Shown here: positions 1 to 8,588 of the stretch, piece after piece | Position numbering within the stretch: position 1 is the first letter of the stretch | Layout of the letters: each line of letters starts with the position of its first letter | The notes under the pieces: generated by a model | What the model saw: the letters and a program-made list of their open reading frames with translations, nothing else | Databases searched by the model: none | Told to the model about the DNA's origin: nothing | Program-made: the position numbers and the translations under genes | DNA from: Flavobacterium cyclinae | GTDB lineage: Bacteria; Bacteroidota; Bacteroidia; Flavobacteriales; Flavobacteriaceae | Assembly (NCBI RefSeq): GCF_021172145.1 | Contig: NZ_CP089095.1 | Span: forward strand, 2,666,001 to 2,730,000 | Length of the DNA stretch: 64,000 nt | Direction of reading: 5' to 3'

Positions 1-1159
1 TTCCGTTAGCATCGCAAGCTTCATAAAACGCATCATCAAAATACACGCCGCCACCCCAAACACGAAGCATGTTCATATTCGCTTTTTTAGCATTTTCAAC
101 TAAAGAAAAATAAGTGGAGTCCGAAACCCGTGGCAAAAAACTATCAGGCGGAACCACGTTAGCGCCTTTCATAAAAACCGATTTTCCGTTTAACTTAAAG
201 TAAAAACTTTTCCCAATGTGGTCTTTTTCTTGAATTAATTCGATAGTTCGTAAACCTATCTTCAAATCATTTTGATCAATTAGCTTTTTGTTTTTTTCCA
301 AAGTAAATTGAAACAAATATTGATGTGGAACTCCTAAACCATTACACCACCATAAAATTGGATTTTGAATCATTACAGGAACTTTTACTACATTTTGTCC
401 TTTTTTCAACACAAATGGAAATGGTTTTTGACCTAATTTAATTTGGTATTTTCCTGATTTTTCTACGTAAATGGTAAAAATAAAATCCAAATTGGCTACC
501 GATTCATTCAATACTTTTTGTTGATATTTTACATGTTCTATTTTAGCCGAATTCCAAAATTTCAATTGTACTTTTTTCCAAATCCCAGCCGTTACAAAAC
601 GTGGTCCCCAATCCCAACCGAATTGATATTGCGCTTTTCGAACAAAAACACGTTCCTTTTCTGGTAAGGTATACGATAATTTTGCTGCTGCATCTTTTCC
701 TTTTTGAACCGCTGACTGAAAAACTACTTTTAAATGATTCGCACCAATTTTTAGATGAGATTTAGCTGAAATGGTCCATTTTCGGAACATATTATTGGCT
801 TCTAATACAACTTTTCCGTTCAAAAAAACGGTTGCATAAGTATCTAAACCATCAAATTCTAAATCGATATTTTGATTTTTAAGCTCGACTTCAGAAATCA
901 TAAAATACGTTTCATATTCCCAATTTTCATTTTCAATCCACCGTAATTGCTTTTCATTAGCTCCAAAAAACGGATCAGAAATTAGTTGGTTTTGAAACAA
1001 ATCGGTGTGAACTGTTCCGGGAATAGTTGCTTTATATTTTTTTGCTTCGTTTTGTTTGTAGAATATCCAGTTTTCTGTTGACAAATTTCGATAAGAAGTT
1101 TGTCCAAAAATGAAAAAACTATTTAGACAGAATATAAAAACGAAGATTTTTTTAAACAT
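1..1159 (-). CDS. Beta-mannosidase, GH2 family (3' end cut by window edge)
   Basis: Only the N-terminal ~386 residues are inside the window; the frame is open to base 1. The start at 1159 gives a signal peptide (MFKKIFVFIFCLNSFFIFGQ), so the enzyme is exported. The next residues fit the GH2 sugar-binding jelly-roll (YKATIPGTVHTDLF, LEFDGLDTYATVFLNGK), then the immunoglobulin-like domain, then the start of the TIM barrel (FMKGANVVPPDSFLPR, MLRVWGGGVYFDDAFYEACD). The last two motifs are characteristic of GH2 beta-mannosidases rather than beta-galactosidases. The catalytic glutamates lie beyond the edge. The enzyme should remove beta-linked mannose from Man-beta-1,4-GlcNAc. It begins 19 bases after cutC on the same strand, and is probably the last of four co-transcribed genes. 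Confidence 0.88.
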   Translation of the reverse strand, partial: MFKKIFVFIFCLNSFFIFGQTSYRNLSTENWIFYKQNEAKKYKATIPGTVHTDLFQNQLISDPFFGANEKQLRWIENENWEYETYFMISEVELKNQNIDLEFDGLDTYATVFLNGKVVLEANNMFRKWTISAKSHLKIGANHLKVVFQSAVQKGKDAAAKLSYTLPEKERVFVRKAQYQFGWDWGPRFVTAGIWKKVQLKFWNSAKIEHVKYQQKVLNESVANLDFIFTIYVEKSGKYQIKLGQKPFPFVLKKGQNVVKVPVMIQNPILWWCNGLGVPHQYLFQFTLEKNKKLIDQNDLKIGLRTIELIQEKDHIGKSFYFKLNGKSVFMKGANVVPPDSFLPRVSDSTYFSLVENAKKANMNMLRVWGGGVYFDDAFYEACDANG

Positions 1160-1178
1160 ATAAGGCATGAAAGTTCAT

Positions 1179-1859
1179 TTAAATTTTTAAGTTTTTCTTT
1201 AATTGAATTATTTCACCTGAACTAGCTGTTTCACTCCCATCAGTAATAGCAGAAGAATGATACCAATTCGAATTAACCATTTCGTCTAATGCTAAAATAT
1301 TAGTTGAACGCAATCCACCACCGGGCATAATTTCTATTCGATTATTGGCTTGAATAACCAATTGTTTCAAAACTTCTTTTCCTTCCATCACATTTGGAAA
1401 AGTTCCTGAAGTTAAAATAGTTGAAAACCCGCAAGAAATAACATCTTCTAAAGCTTGTTCGTAATCTAAAACCTCATCAAAAGCTCGATGAAACGTACAA
1501 GGAAATGGTTTTGCAAATTCAACTAATTCTTTATTTTGATCAACATTAATTGATTTATCTTCATTTAAAATCCCAAAAACAAATCCGTTGACTCCTAACT
1601 TTTTGATGATTTCAATTTCCGATTTCATTTGCTCGAATTCAGAATTGGAATACACAAAATTTCCACCTCTAGGGCGAATCATTACATTAATATCGATTGA
1701 CAAATTTTCGCGAGCTAGTTGAATTATTTCGATTGCAGGAGTTATTCCGCCTACTAACATGTCTGCACATAATTCCACTCTATCCGCTCCAGCTTTTTGT
1801 GCGATGAGAGCGGATTCAAGATTAAAACAAGCGATTTCTATTTTTTTATTTTGGAACAT
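1179..1859 (-). CDS. cutC: CutC family protein
   Basis: The 226-residue product matches the CutC TIM-barrel family in length and in motifs: EIACFNLESALIAQKAGADRVELC at the N terminus (read here as separate short blocks EIACFN and GADRVELC), MIRPRGG near residue 61, FHRAFDE near 124 and IMPGGGLR near 178. There is no signal peptide, so it should be cytoplasmic. The family is named for copper homeostasis in E. coli, but that phenotype was later attributed to the MicL small RNA encoded inside cutC, so the biochemical role is open. Here it sits between a glycosylasparaginase and a beta-mannosidase, which suggests a role in glycan metabolism. The family call is secure; the function is not. Confidence 0.9.
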   Translation of the reverse strand: MFQNKKIEIACFNLESALIAQKAGADRVELCADMLVGGITPAIEIIQLARENLSIDINVMIRPRGGNFVYSNSEFEQMKSEIEIIKKLGVNGFVFGILNEDKSINVDQNKELVEFAKPFPCTFHRAFDEVLDYEQALEDVISCGFSTILTSGTFPNVMEGKEVLKQLVIQANNRIEIMPGGGLRSTNILALDEMVNSNWYHSSAITDGSETASSGEIIQLKKNLKI

Positions 1860-1872
1860 AAGTCACAAATAT

Positions 1873-1934
1873 TAGCCACGGATTACACAAATTCTCACGG
1901 ATTAAATAATCCTTAAAATCCATTATTCTGTGGC
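1873..1934. repeat. Degenerate intergenic repeat with GCCAC/GTGGC ends
   Basis: The spacer between the asparaginase and cutC contains GCCACGGATTACACAAATTC, then a second CACGGATT, and closes with GTGGC at 1930-1934, the reverse complement of GCCAC at 1875-1879. A related CACAGATT-rich stretch occurs at 19700-19742. It looks like a dispersed noncoding repeat capable of weak folding. Whether it has a function is unknown. Confidence 0.5.
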
Positions 1935-1940
1935 AAAAAA

Positions 1941-2939
1941 TTATTTCAAAAAGTAATTCGCGTCAATTAATTTATTCCCACTTGCATCGTGAACAGCATA
2001 ATTAAATCCGCCTTGTACACAATACGAACCGTATTCTCCTTTTTTGTTCAATGCAATGAACCCAACTTGAATATCTTTTAAATTTTTTCCACGATTTTGC
2101 GTCAGTTTTACAATTCGCATTACCGCTTCTTCACATGCTTTTTGTGGTGATTTTCCCTGACGCATCAATTCCACCACCAAATGACAACCTGTAATTCGGA
2201 TGACTTCTTCTCCATGGCCTGTTGCGGTTGCGGCACCAATTTCGTTATCTACATACAAACCTGCTCCAATAATTGGAGAATCGCCTACTCTTCCGTGCAT
2301 TTTAAAAGCCATACCACTTGTAGTACACGCACCCGATAAATTGCCTTGCGCATCCAAAGCAATCATTCCGATGGTATCGTGATTTTCAATATTAGCTTTT
2401 GGTAAATACTCACTTGTTTTTAGCCATTCTTTCCATTCTTTTTCGGAAGCTTCAACTAACAAATTCTCTTTTTTGAATCCTTGAGATAAGGCAAATTGCA
2501 AAGCACCTTCTCCAACCAACATCACATGAGGTGTTTTTTCCATTACAGCTCTTGCAACGGAAATAGGATGTTTGATGTGTTCCAAACACGCTACCGAACC
2601 AATGTTAGAAAATTCATCCATAATGCACGAATCTAATGTTACGCGACCATCTCTATCTGGGCGACCACCGTAACCTACACTTCTTTCATTTGGATCACCT
2701 TCAGGAATTTTTACACCAGCTTCTACTGCATCAAGAGCACGACCATTATTTTTGAGAATTTCCCAAGCGGCTTCATTAGCTTCAATTCCGAATCGCCAAG
2801 TAGAAAGCACAATTGGTCTTGTTCCTTTTCCTGAATTGTTTTCAATTGCTTTTTCTTCAGATTTCGATTGAAACGATTGAAAAGCTACACCAGCAGTTGC
2901 TAATGCGGTTGTTTTTAAAAAATTTCTTCTGTTTGTCAT
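1941..2939 (-). CDS. N4-(beta-N-acetylglucosaminyl)-L-asparaginase (glycosylasparaginase), Tat-exported
   Basis: This Ntn-hydrolase cleaves the GlcNAc-Asn bond of glycoproteins. I place the start at 2939 (332 residues) instead of an upstream in-frame ATG. That start gives a twin-arginine signal, MTNRRNFLKTTALATAGVAF, and overlaps the stop of the upstream hexosaminidase by one base (TAATG), which suggests coupled translation. The autocatalytic cleavage site is HDTIGM, with the nucleophile Thr at about residue 189. Substrate-binding blocks follow (GRVGDSPIIGAGLY, GHGEEVIR). Length and motifs match the glycosylasparaginase known from Elizabethkingia (formerly Flavobacterium) meningoseptica. The alternative, a plant-type isoaspartyl peptidase, is less likely given the HDT-IGM block and the genetic neighbours. 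Confidence 0.9.
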   Translation of the reverse strand: MTNRRNFLKTTALATAGVAFQSFQSKSEEKAIENNSGKGTRPIVLSTWRFGIEANEAAWEILKNNGRALDAVEAGVKIPEGDPNERSVGYGGRPDRDGRVTLDSCIMDEFSNIGSVACLEHIKHPISVARAVMEKTPHVMLVGEGALQFALSQGFKKENLLVEASEKEWKEWLKTSEYLPKANIENHDTIGMIALDAQGNLSGACTTSGMAFKMHGRVGDSPIIGAGLYVDNEIGAATATGHGEEVIRITGCHLVVELMRQGKSPQKACEEAVMRIVKLTQNRGKNLKDIQVGFIALNKKGEYGSYCVQGGFNYAVHDASGNKLIDANYFLK

Positions 2940-5200
2940 TATTCTACACTTATTTCGTCTGTAAATAACCAACTTTTAGAACCAGCTCCTGGTTTTCCAT
3001 CTGTAATGATTCCGTTGTTTTCTGCAATGACTTTTATAAATTGAACATTTTGTTTGTCAAAATTAACTACAACTTTTCCTTTCTTTTCTTGAATTTCTTT
3101 CGAGGAAACTATTGTAATTGAAATATAATTTTTACCATCTTTTGAAACTAAAACACTAATGCTTTTAGGATAATAAATCCAACTTCCTTCTGATGAAAGT
3201 GTATTGATACTGATTTTTGAGATTGTTTCTATTTTCCCTAAATCGATAGTCGCATTCAAATCTTTTCCCCAGAAACCCAACCAATCTCTACCAAATTTTG
3301 AAGGATTTCCTTTCATACCATCAACCAAAGTAAAACTTCCACCAATTCCATAATTTTCATGCGGTTGATGTACCAATTCAATTTTTTTACCCGTTGATTT
3401 AGTGATAAAAAACGATTGTTCGATAGTAGCACTTTTAGCTTTACCATTTTCGAAATAAGCCGCTTTTATGGTTTGGTTTTTAGTAACCAAAATTGGTTTT
3501 TCGTAAGAAATCGAATTCACATTTGGTTCTGAACCATCGGTTGTGTATTTGATTCCGATTGGATTAGCTGATTTTAATTCGAAAGCTACTCCGTTTTCAG
3601 CAGGTTGTACCTTTGAAGTTACTTCAAAAATGGCTTTACTGAAATTGATTCCTTTTTTATCATAGATTTCAAAATGTGAAATTAATCGTTTTTCGAATTC
3701 TTTGTAATTATTAGGATTGGATGTTCCCCAAACCACTTCGGAAAGCGCTGCAATTCTTGGAAAAAGCATATATTCGGCATGTTCTGGTGTGTTGATATAT
3801 TCCGTCCAAAGATTGGCTTGAGCACCTAAAATATATTTCGATTCTTCTTCTGAAAGTTCCTTTGGAATTGGATTAAAAGAATACACTTTTTCCACATTGG
3901 TATAACCTCCAAAAGCAATCGGTTCGTTTTTAGGTTCGCCTTGATAATGATCGAAATAACAATGCGACCCTGGCGACATCACTACGAAATGTTTTTGTTT
4001 GGCTGCTGCGATTCCGCCTTCTGTACCACGCCAACTCATTACGGCTGCATTTGGTGCTAATCCGCCTTCTAAAATTTCGTCCCAACCAATTATTTTTCGT
4101 CCTTTACTGTTGACAAATTTTTCGATTCGTTGTATGAAATAACTTTGCAATTCGTGTTCGTCTTTTAAGTTTTCATCTTTGATTCTCTTTTGACAATGCG
4201 GACAACTTTTCCAACGCACTTTTGGGCATTCATCACCACCAATATGAATGTATTCGGAAGGAAATAATTCCATAACTTCAGTCAAAATATTTTCTAAAAA
4301 CATAAAAGTTTCGTCTTTTGGACAAAAAACATCTTCTAAAACGCCCCACGTTTTTCCCACTTCAAAGGGTCCGCCCGTACATGAAAATTCAGGATAGGAA
4401 GCTAAAGCAGCTAAAGCGTGTCCAGGCATTTCGATTTCGGGCACAATGGTGATGTGGCGTTCTTTGGCATAAGCTACAATTTCTTTGATGTCTTCTTGAG
4501 TGTAAAATCCGCCATAGCGAATGTCGTCAAAAGTTTGGTCGGTGTAATGTCCAATCATTGAACCGTTCCGCCAAGCACCAACTTGGGTTAATTTTGGATA
4601 TTTTTTGATTTCGATACGCCAACCTTGATCATCTGTTAAATGCCAATGAAACGTATTCATTTTATACATGGCAAGATAATCGATATACTTTTTGATGAAT
4701 TCTTTTGGAAAGAAATGACGAGAAACGTCCAAGTGTATGCCGCGCCATTGGAATTTGGAATCGTCTTGGATCGATAAACAAGGTAAACTGATTTTATCTT
4801 TTTTTTCTAACGGAAGTAACTGCAAAAAAGTTTGAATACCATTAAAAAAGCCTTCAGGAGTTTTAGCATAAATAGCGGCAAATTTCTTATTAGAAATAAG
4901 TAATTCATATCCATCACTACTTTTCCTTTTAATTTCAGAATGAGCCAAAACTATTCTATTCGGTTTATTTACCGCAGATTGAATTTTTAAATCTAATCCT
5001 GTAAGTTCTTTTATAGATTTTTGAAGATATTGAGCTTCAACTAAGTTATAATTTGGTTGTATTACAGTTTCCTTATTCAAAGTAAAACTGCCTTTATGCA
5101 TTTCAATTGACTCTGGTTTCGGAATTATGTTTAGATTTTGTTGCGCCATACCGTAGTGCATAGAAAAGAAAAACAACAAAGTCAGTATTCTTAATTTCAT
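2939..5200 (-). CDS. Beta-N-acetylhexosaminidase, GH20 family
   Basis: The chosen start at 5200 gives a 753-residue protein with a signal peptide (MKLRILTLLFFFSMHYGMAQ); an earlier in-frame ATG at 5263 would place a terminator hairpin inside the gene. Order of domains: an N-terminal GH20b domain to about residue 130, then the catalytic barrel (FQWRGIHLDVSRHFF, WHLTDDQGWRIEIKKYP) with the catalytic Asp-Glu pair in HIGGDECPK at about 323-324. A short immunoglobulin-like domain (YTTDGSEPN) follows. The C terminus looks like an F5/8-type carbohydrate-binding domain. It should release terminal GlcNAc or GalNAc. It is the first gene of a likely operon with the asparaginase, CutC and beta-mannosidase. 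Confidence 0.93.
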   Translation of the reverse strand: MKLRILTLLFFFSMHYGMAQQNLNIIPKPESIEMHKGSFTLNKETVIQPNYNLVEAQYLQKSIKELTGLDLKIQSAVNKPNRIVLAHSEIKRKSSDGYELLISNKKFAAIYAKTPEGFFNGIQTFLQLLPLEKKDKISLPCLSIQDDSKFQWRGIHLDVSRHFFPKEFIKKYIDYLAMYKMNTFHWHLTDDQGWRIEIKKYPKLTQVGAWRNGSMIGHYTDQTFDDIRYGGFYTQEDIKEIVAYAKERHITIVPEIEMPGHALAALASYPEFSCTGGPFEVGKTWGVLEDVFCPKDETFMFLENILTEVMELFPSEYIHIGGDECPKVRWKSCPHCQKRIKDENLKDEHELQSYFIQRIEKFVNSKGRKIIGWDEILEGGLAPNAAVMSWRGTEGGIAAAKQKHFVVMSPGSHCYFDHYQGEPKNEPIAFGGYTNVEKVYSFNPIPKELSEEESKYILGAQANLWTEYINTPEHAEYMLFPRIAALSEVVWGTSNPNNYKEFEKRLISHFEIYDKKGINFSKAIFEVTSKVQPAENGVAFELKSANPIGIKYTTDGSEPNVNSISYEKPILVTKNQTIKAAYFENGKAKSATIEQSFFITKSTGKKIELVHQPHENYGIGGSFTLVDGMKGNPSKFGRDWLGFWGKDLNATIDLGKIETISKISINTLSSEGSWIYYPKSISVLVSKDGKNYISITIVSSKEIQEKKGKVVVNFDKQNVQFIKVIAENNGIITDGKPGAGSKSWLFTDEISVE

Positions 5201-5230
5201 TGGAGTTGTGTTTGTTTGGCTAAAATTAAA

Positions 5231-5260
5231 TAAAAAAACCGCACATTGCTGCGCGGTTTT
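5231..5260 (-). terminator. Rho-independent terminator after hppA
   Basis: On the minus strand an AAAACCGC arm is matched by GCGGTTTT and runs into a T tract. It lies 22 bases after the hppA stop and before the hexosaminidase start, so it separates the two units. Confidence 0.75.
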
Positions 5261-5281
5261 CATTATTTGTGTTGAAAAAGA

Positions 5282-7867
5282 TTATTTTCCTAGTTCAGCA
5301 ATTTTTGCTTCTACTTCTAAATCGTCTCCTTCAAAAACTTTTTCTTCTTTTATTTCTTTTCCATCAACCATTTTAGTTAAAGTTACTGTAGCTTTTACTT
5401 TTCCATCAGCATCTTTAACTTTTTTTACGTCCATATTGATGATTTCTTGGTGATCTCCGTGGTTGCAATTTGGCCCGTGAACGTGTTTTTCTTTGCCAAT
5501 GAATTTTCCGTTTTCATCATACATTGACATACAGTTTTCTTTACATTCTTCAGAACAACCGTTTGCTTCACACATTTTTGCACATTCGTCTTTTGTCATA
5601 GTTGCACATTTAGATAAATCGCATTTTCCATCTGTACAAACCATTTCTTTTTTATCGCCTGAACAACAAGAACCATTTTCAGTTGTAGCACCGTGACCTC
5701 CTAAGATTGGAGCGATTACTAAACCAATTAAACATGTTAATTTGATTAAGATATTCATCGATGGTCCAGAAGTATCTTTAAATGGATCTCCAACAGTATC
5801 TCCAGTTACCGCTGCTTTGTGTGCATCAGAACCTTTATAGGTCATTTCTCCATTGATTTCAACACCAGCTTCAAACGATTTTTTAGCGTTATCCCAAGCT
5901 CCACCAGCGTTGTTTTGGAACACTGCCCAAAGTACACCTGAAACGGTAACTCCAGCCATATAACCACCTAACATTTCAGCGATTAATTGGTTATTATCTC
6001 CGTAAACTAATTTACCTAATAATACAATTGCAATTGGGAAACCAATCGTTAAGATTCCTGGTAACATCATTTCGCGTAAAGCGGCTTTTGTAGAAATTTC
6101 AACACATTTACCATATTCTGGTTTCCCGGTTCCTTCCATGATTCCTGGAATTTCTTTGAACTGACGACGTACTTCATATACCATGTCCATAGCAGCTTTA
6201 CCTACTGAATTCATTGCTAAAGCAGAGAACACTACTGGAATCATACCTCCAATAAATAACATAGCTAATACAGGCGCTTTGAAGATGTTAATTCCGTCAA
6301 TTCCTGTGAAAGTAACATAAGCAGCGAATAAAGCTAACGAAGTTAAAGCAGCAGATGCGATTGCAAAACCTTTTCCAGTTGCTGCAGTTGTGTTACCTAC
6401 TGAATCTAAAATATCTGTACGAGTACGAACTTCTTTTGGTAATTCACTCATCTCAGCGATTCCACCCGCGTTATCAGAAATTGGTCCGAATGCGTCGATT
6501 GCTAATTGCATTGCAGTTGTAGCCATCATTGCAGATGCAGCCAAAGCAACACCGTAGAATCCAGCTAAAGCATAAGAAGCCCAAATTGCACCTCCAAATA
6601 ATAAAACTGTTGGGAAAGTAGAAATCATTCCAGTTGCTAAACCAGCGATTACGTTAGTTCCAGCTCCAGTTGATGATTTTTGTACGATTGCCAATACTGG
6701 TTTTGTACCTAATCCTGTGTAATATTCTGTTACTGATGAAATTGCTCCACCTACGAATAAACCAACAATAGTTGCATAGAAAACACGAATTGAATCGATT
6801 TCTTTATCTCCTTCACCATAGAAGTTTAATGTTAATACTTCTGGCAACATAAAGTCAACCAAGAAATAACAAGAAATTAAAGTTAATACAATAGAAACCC
6901 AGTTCCCAATGTTTAATGCTTTTTGTACTTGTGCTTCTTTTGCATCATCACTTGCAATTTTCACTAACATGGTTCCAATAATAGAGAATAAAATTCCGAA
7001 ACCAGCGATTGCCATTGGTAATAAAATTGGTCCGATTCCGCCGAAAGCATCATCGATTTTACCACCCATATCTTTAATTACGTAATTTCCTAAAACCATT
7101 GCCGCTAAAACTGTTGCTACATACGAACCGAATAAATCGGCACCCATACCGGCAACGTCACCAACGTTATCCCCAACGTTATCTGCAATTGTTGCAGGAT
7201 TACGAGGATCATCTTCTGGAATACCAGCTTCTACTTTTCCTACTAAGTCAGCCCCTACATCAGCAGCTTTAGTGTAAATACCACCACCTACACGAGCAAA
7301 CAATGCAATAGATTCAGCTCCTAATGAAAAACCAGCTAAAGTTTCTAGAACTACAGTCATTCCATCCGTATCAGTCCAAACGCCATCCATGAACATGTGG
7401 AAAAACAAGATAAAAAATCCGGTTAAACCTAAAACAGCCAAACCTGCAACTCCTAATCCCATTACAGTTCCACCACCAAAAGAAACTTTTAAAGCTTGTG
7501 GTAAGCTAGTACGAGCTGCTTGCGTAGTTCTAACGTTTGTTTTTGTGGCGATTTTCATCCCCATGTTTCCTGCTAAAGCAGAAAATATAGCTCCAAAAAT
7601 GAAAGCTACAACTATTAATAAATGTGTTTTAACTCCTGGTATAAATGTAATACCAGCCAATACAACACTAGCTATAAGTACAAATACTGCTAATAATCGA
7701 TATTCTGCCTTTAAAAAAGCTAAAGCCCCTTCGTAAATGTAATCTGAAATTTCTTTCATTTTTCCATCTCCGGCGTCTTGCTTAAGAACCCAAGCGCGTT
7801 TGGCAGCCATAAATGCCAATCCTAATAGTGCCATGACTATAGGAACATAAATCATCATTGATTCCAT
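5282..7867 (-). CDS. hppA: Membrane-bound, K+-type ion-pumping pyrophosphatase with Cys/His-rich C-terminal extension
   Basis: This integral membrane enzyme couples hydrolysis of pyrophosphate to H+ and/or Na+ transport. The start [19 protein letters not shown] at 7867 gives 861 residues; a longer form from 7936 would add a low-quality leader. The pyrophosphate site is [13 protein letters not shown] near residue 202 and DNVGDNVGD near 232. The block [10 protein letters not shown] carries Ala where K+-independent enzymes have Lys, so it belongs to the K+-dependent group. I cannot decide between H+ and Na+ as the pumped ion. The pump core ends near residue 722. It is followed by about 138 residues with 11 cysteines and a [12 protein letters not shown] stretch, which the canonical enzyme lacks. 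The soluble pyrophosphatase gene lies just upstream. Confidence 0.95.
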   Translation of the reverse strand: MESMMIYVPIVMALLGLAFMAAKRAWVLKQDAGDGKMKEISDYIYEGALAFLKAEYRLLAVFVLIASVVLAGITFIPGVKTHLLIVVAFIFGAIFSALAGNMGMKIATKTNVRTTQAARTSLPQALKVSFGGGTVMGLGVAGLAVLGLTGFFILFFHMFMDGVWTDTDGMTVVLETLAGFSLGAESIALFARVGGGIYTKAADVGADLVGKVEAGIPEDDPRNPATIADNVGDNVGDVAGMGADLFGSYVATVLAAMVLGNYVIKDMGGKIDDAFGGIGPILLPMAIAGFGILFSIIGTMLVKIASDDAKEAQVQKALNIGNWVSIVLTLISCYFLVDFMLPEVLTLNFYGEGDKEIDSIRVFYATIVGLFVGGAISSVTEYYTGLGTKPVLAIVQKSSTGAGTNVIAGLATGMISTFPTVLLFGGAIWASYALAGFYGVALAASAMMATTAMQLAIDAFGPISDNAGGIAEMSELPKEVRTRTDILDSVGNTTAATGKGFAIASAALTSLALFAAYVTFTGIDGINIFKAPVLAMLFIGGMIPVVFSALAMNSVGKAAMDMVYEVRRQFKEIPGIMEGTGKPEYGKCVEISTKAALREMMLPGILTIGFPIAIVLLGKLVYGDNNQLIAEMLGGYMAGVTVSGVLWAVFQNNAGGAWDNAKKSFEAGVEINGEMTYKGSDAHKAAVTGDTVGDPFKDTSGPSMNILIKLTCLIGLVIAPILGGHGATTENGSCCSGDKKEMVCTDGKCDLSKCATMTKDECAKMCEANGCSEECKENCMSMYDENGKFIGKEKHVHGPNCNHGDHQEIINMDVKKVKDADGKVKATVTLTKMVDGKEIKEEKVFEGDDLEVEAKIAELGK

Positions 7868-7927
7868 AAAATATAATTTAGTTTTGGTGTTTGTTAATTT
7901 TATGGTAATATTAAGAAAATAAAACAA

Positions 7928-7961
7928 AAAAGGCAATATTTTTTAAAAAATACTGCCTTTT
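7928..7961 (-). terminator. Terminator between ppa and hppA
   Basis: A near-perfect inverted repeat centred at 7944/7945 (AAGGCA arm matched by TGCCTT, extended by A/T pairs with one mismatch) lies 19 bases after the ppa stop. It should end ppa transcription before hppA begins. Confidence 0.65.
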
Positions 7962-7979
7962 ATTTATTTGTCCTGAAGA

Positions 7980-8510
7980 TTATCTAATACTGAATAATCC
8001 TTCTGGTTTGTTTTCAAGTTCATTGAAACGATTGGTACATTTTCTCAAAATTTCTTTTGCTTCGTTAACATCTCCCCAACCTTCCACATCAACTTTTTTG
8101 TGCTCTAAATCTTTATACACTTGGAAGAAGTGTTCAATTTCTTTAATTAAGTGCGGATTTACATCGCTTAAATCATTTAATTTGTTCCAAATTGGATCTG
8201 ATACAGGTACACAAATTACTTTTTCATCTGGCCCTTTATCATCTGCCATATGGAAAACTCCAATTGGTTTTACTTCCATCACGCAACCTGGGAATGTTGG
8301 TTCGTTTACTAAAACTAAAACATCTAATGGATCTCCATCTAATGCTAAAGTTTCAGGAATAAATCCGTAATCTGCCGGATACATCATAGACGAGAATAAC
8401 ATTCTGTCAAAACGCATTCTTTTTAATTCAAAATCGTACTCGTATTTGTTTCTACTTCCTCTAGGAATCTCAATCAATACATCAAATGTAGTAATTTTAT
8501 CTGCTGTCAT
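7980..8510 (-). CDS. ppa: Inorganic pyrophosphatase, family I (soluble)
   Basis: This cytoplasmic enzyme hydrolyses pyrophosphate to phosphate. With the start at 8510 the product is 176 residues and begins MTADKITTFDVLIEIPRGS, normal for family I. Metal- and substrate-binding blocks are visible: EIPRGSRNKYEYD near residue 13, YPADYGFIPET near 46 and DGDPLDVLVL near 60. The start is decided by a promoter whose TACCTTTG element at 8532-8539 leaves only about 15 bases of leader; the earlier in-frame ATG at 8543 would lie upstream of that element. It is separated from the membrane pyrophosphatase gene by a terminator, so the two are neighbours in separate transcription units. Confidence 0.95.
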   Translation of the reverse strand: MTADKITTFDVLIEIPRGSRNKYEYDFELKRMRFDRMLFSSMMYPADYGFIPETLALDGDPLDVLVLVNEPTFPGCVMEVKPIGVFHMADDKGPDEKVICVPVSDPIWNKLNDLSDVNPHLIKEIEHFFQVYKDLEHKKVDVEGWGDVNEAKEILRKCTNRFNELENKPEGLFSIR

Positions 8511-8531
8511 TTTTATAGTTTTAAACGGGTG

Positions 8532-8562
8532 CAAAGGTACCATTATAAAACATTAGAAACAA
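8532..8562 (-). promoter_or_regulatory. Promoter of ppa
   Basis: On the minus strand TTG (8562-8560), a 20-base spacer and TACCTTTG (8539-8532) match the Flavobacterium consensus TTG-N17-23-TAnnTTTG. Confidence 0.7.
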
Positions 8563-8588
8563 AAGAGTTTTGCAAAAAAAATATAGTT

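Noticed and set aside
7389..7736. A 115-residue plus-strand reading frame antisense to hppA
   Set aside because: It has no start signals or recognisable family, and overlaps conserved pump sequence on the other strand. Similar long antisense frames elsewhere, for example 5208-5453 and 46192-46476, were left out for the same reason.
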